A stretch of 64,000 nucleotides of DNA, from positions 110,484,683 through 110,548,682 of the forward strand of contig NC_073693.1 of the NCBI RefSeq assembly GCF_029784155.1, in the 5' to 3' direction. Below the pieces are notes generated by a model. It was not told the origin of the DNA and searched no databases. It saw only the letters and a program-made list of their open reading frames with translations. The translations under genes and the position numbers were made by a program. This DNA comes from Uranotaenia lowii. Its lineage: Eukaryota; Arthropoda; Insecta; Diptera; Culicidae. Each line of letters opens with the position of its first letter. The first letter of the stretch is position 1. Below, piece by piece: positions 57,960 to 64,000 of this stretch.

Positions 57960-58028
57960 CTCGTACATGATGTACTGCTTCCGCCATTCCGGCGTTATGT
58001 GGGCTGCCAGGTGCTCGGCAAACTTCAT
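57960..58028 (-). CDS. XPR1: XPR1 phosphate exporter, first coding exon only (23 codons)
   Basis: On the minus strand the ATG in context CAAAATG opens a 69-base exon reading [20 protein letters not shown] followed by MYE and then GTAAGT. This is the conserved start of the SPX domain of XPR1, the animal plasma-membrane phosphate exporter. The family has an N-terminal SPX domain that senses inositol pyrophosphates, several membrane helices and a C-terminal EXS domain, about 650-700 residues in all. Only the first helix of SPX is here. The frame ends on a whole codon (phase 0). I searched the minus strand to base 1 by eye for the next exon, which should encode more of SPX, and did not find it; it may be beyond the window or lost in a gap. 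The longer overlapping frames on either strand are shadows. SYG1/PHO1-type relatives share the SPX start, but the match to animal XPR1 is much closer. Confidence 0.88.
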
Positions 58029-58260
58029 TTTGGGCCGTTCGGATTGCTGCAACCGGGGCAAATTTACACAAATTTAACACATTCTGACCAGAATGCAACC
58101 GTTCCGTACGCGACCGATGACGTTTCTGTGAAAACCGATGGAAAATCGACGGGGAAGTTGGAAGGTTTTCCCGGATGTGGGGAAAATTTTCCCTGGAAAG
58201 TGACTTGGCTTGAGCTGTCAAAGAATCCATTAGATGGAGCTGCTAGAAGGTAGGCCACTT
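58029..58260 (-). promoter_or_regulatory. XPR1: XPR1 5' untranslated region and probable promoter-proximal region
   Basis: Directly upstream of the XPR1 ATG on the minus strand, this piece is richer in G and C than its surroundings. An upstream ATG at 58230 opens a frame that is out of phase with XPR1 and runs past its start, so if transcription begins above 58230 this would be an inhibitory upstream frame; more likely it begins below. I see no clear TATA box or initiator. Confidence 0.4.
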
Positions 58261-59625
58261 TGCAGGAGATTTCTTGAAATGGAATGGAAAATTCAAGGTC
58301 AGCCAAACTACCGCGAATCGCAACTTTTGAAGAAGGAGGAAAACTTTATCAAGTTTGATGGATCGCGTTTATAATTTATGCTATGCTTACTTGAGACGGT
58401 ATTGTTAGGCTGTGTCATTTTTTGGCTATGTTGCTTTCCATAGAATGCCTTAGCGAATCTTTTTCATTATATTAACCGCTAATTTTTTTTTTATTTTTAG
58501 GCGCTCAATCCAAATACACTTTAAGTTTTAGAATTGGTCAACAACTCTTCTACGACGCTAAAAAATTTCCTCATAAAATATATACATTTTTAATTTTAAA
58601 AAATAACAGCAAAAAGGTTCTGTCCAAATTGATTAAGCTCAAGAATTTGGATCTAGAATTCTGAATTCCGATACATTGAAGATCGTATTGTATTAAAAAG
58701 GTTATTCCCCGAAACAAAATTCGTTATTGGGCTAACAAATATCTAATGTAGATCGGCTTTATCGGTGAAAGTTATGATCTTTTAGTATAAACATTTCATG
58801 ATTAAAATTTTTTTAAAAACGGTTAGAAGAAATGAAAGATGATGAAAATGAGCGGGCAGAAATTTATATCAGAAACATTAACATCGAAAATCATCTTTTG
58901 GTTTAACACGAAATCATGAAAAAGTTTCAATATAAAATTTCTAACGCGCTCATTTTCAAGGTTTTTTATTTTTTCTAACCTATCTTTCTAACTATCCGTC
59001 TATAAAAACTTAATAATTTTACTAAAAGAACATAACTTTCACCGATAAGGCCGAAAAATTATTTTACAAACATAACTAACGGTGATTGAATTCTTCATCA
59101 AATAATATAACTTTTTTTTTATCAATCAAGATTCAAGGTTTAATTTATCGGTTTATTGTCTAGTAATGGTAAGTATCTAATTAGGATGAGCAGTTCATTT
59201 AAGAAGATCATATTTTGAATTCCAAATTCATGTACATAAGCGTGTGTCGAATTGGAACATTTCTCGAATGTCAAAAACCTTGTGGTCTAAAAATTTTCCT
59301 TTGTGGTCAATACTAACGACCAATTTTTGCAGCTTTTAAAAAGAAGATTTAGGTATCTGGGTTCTGATTTGAAATTTTGTATTAAAAAACAGCTTAAATT
59401 TGTTCGTAGAGTGTCATATTTTTTGGTTTTTAGATCTCACGCATTGCAAATGAAATTCCCATACATGAACTGGAAAATTCCCTGGCTACAACTCAAGACG
59501 GCAAAGCGGTAGGAGTAGCAAGAAAATAGTTATAACATCCCAAACAGAGCATTTTTCCCTGCAAAAAATCTATCAACACTGACAGATTTTTCGTCCAGTA
59601 AGAAAGTTATTGATTTTAGAGTAAG
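58261..59625. other. Gene-free AT-rich stretch upstream of XPR1
   Basis: No gene or recognised repeat. The 69-codon frame at 59303-59512 has no motif. Confidence 0.4.
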
Positions 59626-59712
59626 GTTGCCAGAATTTTTTCAGCACGTATCAGGGCTGGACAAATCCAGGCTATTTATCAAAAATTATGGCCAAATCTG
59701 GACATTTGATTT
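59626..59712 (+). repeat. Second copy of the TTGCCAGAATTTTTT repeat
   Basis: GTTGCCAGAATTTTTTCAGC, then GGACAAATCCAGGC and GGCCAAATCTGGACATTT match 22645-22735 in order and orientation. Confidence 0.5.
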
Positions 59713-61906
59713 CAAAGTTGTCTACCAGGTCAGGCCCGTGCAAAGGACTAGTCCATGGGGGTGGGGGTGTTTCGAAATGAAATTTTAGCTAAAAATAATA
59801 AAAAACCGAAAATACACAATAAATAAGGAAAGGGATTTCTTACATCATTTTCTTAATTGTGATTACCATACAAACAAAAAAAATTATAAACATGATTGAT
59901 AAAACAAATCAAAATTTTCAAAGCAAATCACAATGAAAGTTTCAAATCTATTCTATTTTCGGAAAGCCGGAATGAATAAAATTTTCAAAATGGTGTTCCT
60001 TATCCTGAACTAGAAATTTTCTTAAAAAGAATTACTAAGCAGCTTAGTTTTCAAATTTAAAATAAATATTTCCAAAATACAGATTATATAAAAAATCTGA
60101 ACTATTAAATAATTATCCAATTAGGTTAAAAATTAACCATTATTAAATGTGAGGTGAGGACAAATGATAATTGATATTCATCTTAATTTAAAATTCTTTT
60201 CTTCATTTTCAACTGGACGGTTGATTGAGAAATTTTGCTGTAGTATTTTGATTTAAACAAAAAATGCATTTGGAACTAAGGAGAATTAATTTAATTGTTG
60301 ATGGTTTTAATTAATTTGATAAAAAGAAGAATTCATTTAATATTATTTCAAGAGAGCCGGAGATCGAAATCAGAGATACTTTTTTTTATAAAATTGAATT
60401 CTTCCATAAAAGGCCTCAAAAGTTCATTTTTTAAATTCAAAATATGAAATTTATGTTCAATTATACTGACAAATAAATGGTGGAGAATGGACGATTTCGA
60501 GAATGATCAATAAGAAACTGATAAAAATAAAACATAAGGAATTCCAAGTTTTGTTGTAAATTTTAATAACACAAATCAAATACGAATTTAGCTAACTAAA
60601 GTTGCTACTTTGAATCATTCATCGAAATTTTAAAAGGAAAATTAAAAAATTATGATTGATTCAATAAACAAGATTTCATATAATAAAAATGAATGAATAG
60701 TTTATGAGTTTTCAATCGCAGGTTTTATAGTTTAAAATTACAAGCTTTGAAAATTTTGTCACTCATTATGATGCTAGATCTAAAAAAGAAAAATCCTACA
60801 TTTTTGAAGAAAATGTAAAGATATCATTACAAGTATTTTTGACATTATTGCAGAAAGTTTAAAAAAATTATTTCATTTAACAAATTTGTATAAACCTGAA
60901 AAAGGATTTGATTTATGCTTAAAAAATATTGACATTCAATTTAGTTGAAAACTTCTTTAAAAATTCATTAATTGGAATAGAAAACAAATATAAAGCTTCT
61001 GAAACTTTTTTCGCAGAACTCAAAATTACTTGAAATCGTGGGGAGAGTTTATAATTGAATTGAAATTTTTATTATAAATTTCTGTTTTAAATACATTGTA
61101 CCTCACAAAAATGTAAATTTTGTGACCATGTGTAATTCAGCATTAAGAAGAACAAGAAAAGCGGAATAAAATTGAGACTGAAATTGGTTTCTTGAAAAAT
61201 ATTTCATATCAGCATAACATTTGTAATGACATAAACTATTTTTTCAAAACAATAATTTAGTACCTAATATATTAGAGGATATTAGTTTTTAAATTTTTCT
61301 GCTTATTCTGTTTACTATCGTGAAAGGTTAAATTAGATTTGTAGTTAAAATGGTTCGTTTCAAAATCTGTTCTTGTTTAGTTACATTTCTTAATAAAATC
61401 CCATTCTAAAGGCGAAGTAAGATTTTTGTATATTCAAGTTTTGAGTTCCAATACAAAATGATGATTGAATGCAATTGAAATTAAAAATTAAAAATTAGTT
61501 TCAATTTGTGAACGTCTTATAATGTCGCAAAATTAAATAATTCAAGCCCGGGGTGATTGAAGCCGAACTCCTGACTTCCTCGTTAACACTTATTTTTAAA
61601 CACCTTTTAAGATCAAGTAATTTGCCGTAACTACGGTGAAAATTTTAATTGAAAAAAATCTTTATGGGGGGTGGGGGTGGGAGAGGTTAAACCCTTAAAA
61701 CAACATTGTTGTGGTACTATGTTTTGAACATTGTAAATAATCAAGAGAAGGTGATATGAACGTAGGGCGAAATTTAAATAAAGAGTAAATTTGTCAATCA
61801 TTTTACGATTTTTCTAAGCTAAGCTAAGCTAAAGCCACTGGAAGCTGAATAGAAAGTCATTTAGACTTGTTTTGGAACTTGAAAGTATTAATAAGAACTT
61901 AAATTA
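59713..61906. other. Gene-free, very AT-rich stretch
   Basis: No gene or repeat family is recognised. A short G-rich run (GGGGGGTGGGGGTGGG) lies near 61666, and GCTAA repeats four times at about 61817-61837. Confidence 0.4.
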
Positions 61907-62222
61907 TGAGCTGTATAGAACGTACTTCAGATATTGAAAAGGCTAAGTAAGCTTTTTCGTACCTGTTATATGCGACTTTTGGTTGCTTGGGTATCTTTTA
62001 GTGAGTAGTTCTTTGTTCAAAATCCAACAAACTCGATATGTTAAGGTTCTATTTTCTATTTCTTAGGGCAAGTTCAATTATGTTGGTTGTGTTGAAAAGT
62101 GTTGAAAATTGAAAAGTTAAAATTCTACAATGCAAATCTGTGGCAAAAATTGTACCTATTACAGGTACAAAAAAGCTTACTCAACCCCATCATTGATATG
62201 AAATACGTTCTATACAGCCGAG
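61907..62222. repeat. Inverted repeat with arms of about 58 bp
   Basis: GCTGTATAGAACGTACTTCA and AAGTAAGCTTTTTCGTACCT on the left (61908-61965) are matched on the other strand by GCTGTATAGAACGTATTTCA and GAGTAAGCTTTTTTGTACCT (62155-62222). It may be a small foldback element; the target site is not clear. Confidence 0.5.
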
Positions 62223-62317
62223 ATTTGTTCAACTTGCTGCTCAATTGAATCTTTCCTACATTTCCTACTTATATAACATCAGAATGGTCACTCAAGTACC
62301 AAATTACTAATTGAAAA

Positions 62318-62395
62318 AAACTTGCCCGGCCTGGAGATCGAACTCTGACCTTCATAGTGAGAATCGGACACGCTATCACAAGACCACTGAAACTA
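62318..62395 (-). mobile_element. tRNA-derived SINE head, minus strand
   Basis: On the minus strand, TTTCAGTGGTCTTGTGATAG resembles a tRNA D-arm and A box, and AGAGTTCGATCTCC is a good B box about 45 bases on, followed by AGGCCGGGCAAG and a T run. The acceptor stem does not close well, so this is a SINE head and not a tRNA gene. It is distinct from the SINE at 7797 and 26524. Confidence 0.5.
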
Positions 62396-62541
62396 AAACT
62401 CGAAATGGTGATATGATTTTCCAGCATATCTGCAGGCGCACTCGACCAACCAGACAGCCAGCATGCCAGGAAGAAAGCACTTTTTGTGACTCAATCCCGA
62501 TTTCAGCACTTTTGTGCCCATTATGTGACTTTAGTTCCTAG

Positions 62542-62707
62542 CAACGTACATATAAATCACTTTTGCAACATTCAAGTTCATCAATGAGTACATAGAGTTC
62601 ACTCATGGGAATTGAGCAGAACAAACCACATACAACGTACATATTAATCGCTTTTGCAACTTTCAAGTTCAGTAATGAGTACATAAAGTTCACTCATGGG
62701 AATTGGG
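62542..62707 (+). repeat. Two-copy tandem repeat, 91-bp period
   Basis: CAACGTACATATAAATCACT... to CACTCATGGGAATTG (62542-62613) is repeated from 62633 with a few changes (CAACGTACATATTAATCGCT). A word GGTTGCTTGGGTAT nearby also occurs at both 61980 and 62773. Confidence 0.7.
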
Positions 62708-64000
62708 CTGTTGATTATCTTTTTCAGCTAATATGCACCTTCCAAAGCCTTCATTCAAGTTAGTTTGTGACTTATGGTTGCTTGGGTATACACTCGATCC
62801 TTTATTACAGGAGACATGATATTTTATTCTGGAGACTTTGACAACAGAAAATCATACAAAATTATATCAGGTTAATTGTCAAAATCTCGGTCATTTTGCT
62901 GTTTATTTAATAATTTATAGCTCTACGAATAAGAGGATTCTATGCGAATGCTAACAATTCAACTATAAGTTCATATTTTATATTTTTGACAATGAAGAAA
63001 AAAATACTTCTGAAGACATTTTATGAGTTTAACAAGAAATATTTAAGCAATATGCTTTTATTAATATTAATTTAAAAGTAAAAGTTATATGAGCTAGCAA
63101 TTAACAAATATGATTTTTAAATTATGTACATATTTCCTGGGCACAAAAGTCATCGTTCTCTCTTCTAAGTTAAAAAAAATTAAGTTAAAAAAAACTTTTT
63201 CGTTCTTAAAATGTAGTTGTTTTCAAAAATGGTGGGACTCTTGAATATGTTTTTCATTAAAACTCGATTGAACCGGTATCTATTGAGAAATGATTCAGTT
63301 TGGTAATAAATATCAGAGTTGCATTAAAAACTACTATTTTTATTTTTAACCTCAGGAACGATTTTATCAGATCTTTATCTTGAGTTTGAAATTTTGTTTT
63401 CTTGATTCGAAGCGAAGTTTCAACTTTAATCAAATCGTAAATTTTATAATATGATAAAAAATGAAAATTATTAATTTGATATTTTGAAGTTGACCTTTCT
63501 GATCTCGACAATAAAACAAATCTAATGCTCACAATATAATACTAAATGAATAATTACAATGAAACCTTATTCTTGATGATGATGTTTTTTTACCACAAAC
63601 CACAATTTCTATTTTCAAAAAGAAGGTCAAAGTTGGATGGTCATAAAAGGTGGCCCTTATCAAATATTTCTTCTTATTGAAAAATATGGTAGAACAGATA
63701 TCCCGATATATGTTTAAGCTTAATATTGATGTCTAAACAAATTTCATCGTTAAATTCATATTCAAAATAAAATGAAACAACATTTTTAATTTTGAATCTG
63801 TAAAATTTTATCAGTATTTGTAAACTAATCATTGACAGTCTATAATGCATAGTGTTTCATTGTAACAAAATTAATTAATTTCATTTTATTTGATTTAAAG
63901 ATATAATTATTAATACACAAAACGTTTTAACTTTCTTTATTGTGTCGTTTATTCATCCATGCTCGTAAAAAGTCGCAAAAGTTCACGAATACAGTCACGA
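62708..64000. other. Gene-free, very AT-rich stretch to window end
   Basis: No gene or repeat family is recognised. The 91-codon minus frame at 63257-63532 has no motif and is typical of AT-rich random sequence. Confidence 0.4.

Noticed and set aside
57915..58253. 112-codon plus-strand frame and 99-codon minus frame near XPR1
   Set aside because: Both are shadows; the minus exon at 57960-58028 explains the conserved sequence in another frame.

Overview
This window is eukaryotic nuclear DNA from an arthropod, most likely an insect with a large, repeat-rich, AT-rich genome. A mosquito or other fly is my guess, but the sequence does not prove it. The evidence is one animal-type coding exon (XPR1) with a consensus splice donor, non-LTR retrotransposon fragments, tRNA-derived SINEs, many short inverted-repeat DNA elements, Helitron-like elements and two satellites. 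There are no bacterial operons, ribosome binding sites or rRNA genes. Two 500-base runs of N (26001-26500 and 44903-45402) are scaffold gaps.

The only host gene I can name is on the minus strand at 57960-58028: the first coding exon of XPR1, a phosphate exporter with an N-terminal SPX domain. It starts at an ATG in good context and ends at a GTAAGT donor. I found no later XPR1 exon downstream of it (towards base 1). If the scaffold is right, 1-57953 may lie inside a very large first intron.

The rest is layers of mobile and repeated DNA. Block A (117-1783, second copy 27973-30136) and block B (about 5236-7580, second copy about 36853-44376) each occur twice in the same orientation. Comparing the copies shows filled and empty sites for several TA-flanked inverted-repeat elements. 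Block B carries a 13-bp satellite, about 0.5 kb long in the first copy and about 5.1 kb in the second.

Three full-length Helitron-like elements (13534-15455 +, 33368-35525 +, 55033-57171 -) start with TC, end with CTAG, sit between A and T, and are filled with a degenerate minisatellite of roughly 0.12-0.14 kb per unit. A fourth is split by a 1.4-kb inverted-repeat transposon (45593-46989) that carries a broken transposase-like gene. The region 16600-19690 is nested: a foldback with a 9-bp target duplication lies in a LINE fragment, which lies in one arm of a large inverted repeat whose other arm holds a second LINE fragment. A 38-bp satellite with higher-order structure occupies 23817-26000 and switches strand in the middle. 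A candidate solo LTR lies at 31066-32856.

The long open frames at 39095-44135 come from the 13-bp repeat and are not genes. I see no convincing new coding system. The most interesting features are the satellite expansion, the inverted 38-bp arrays and the datable nesting of elements.
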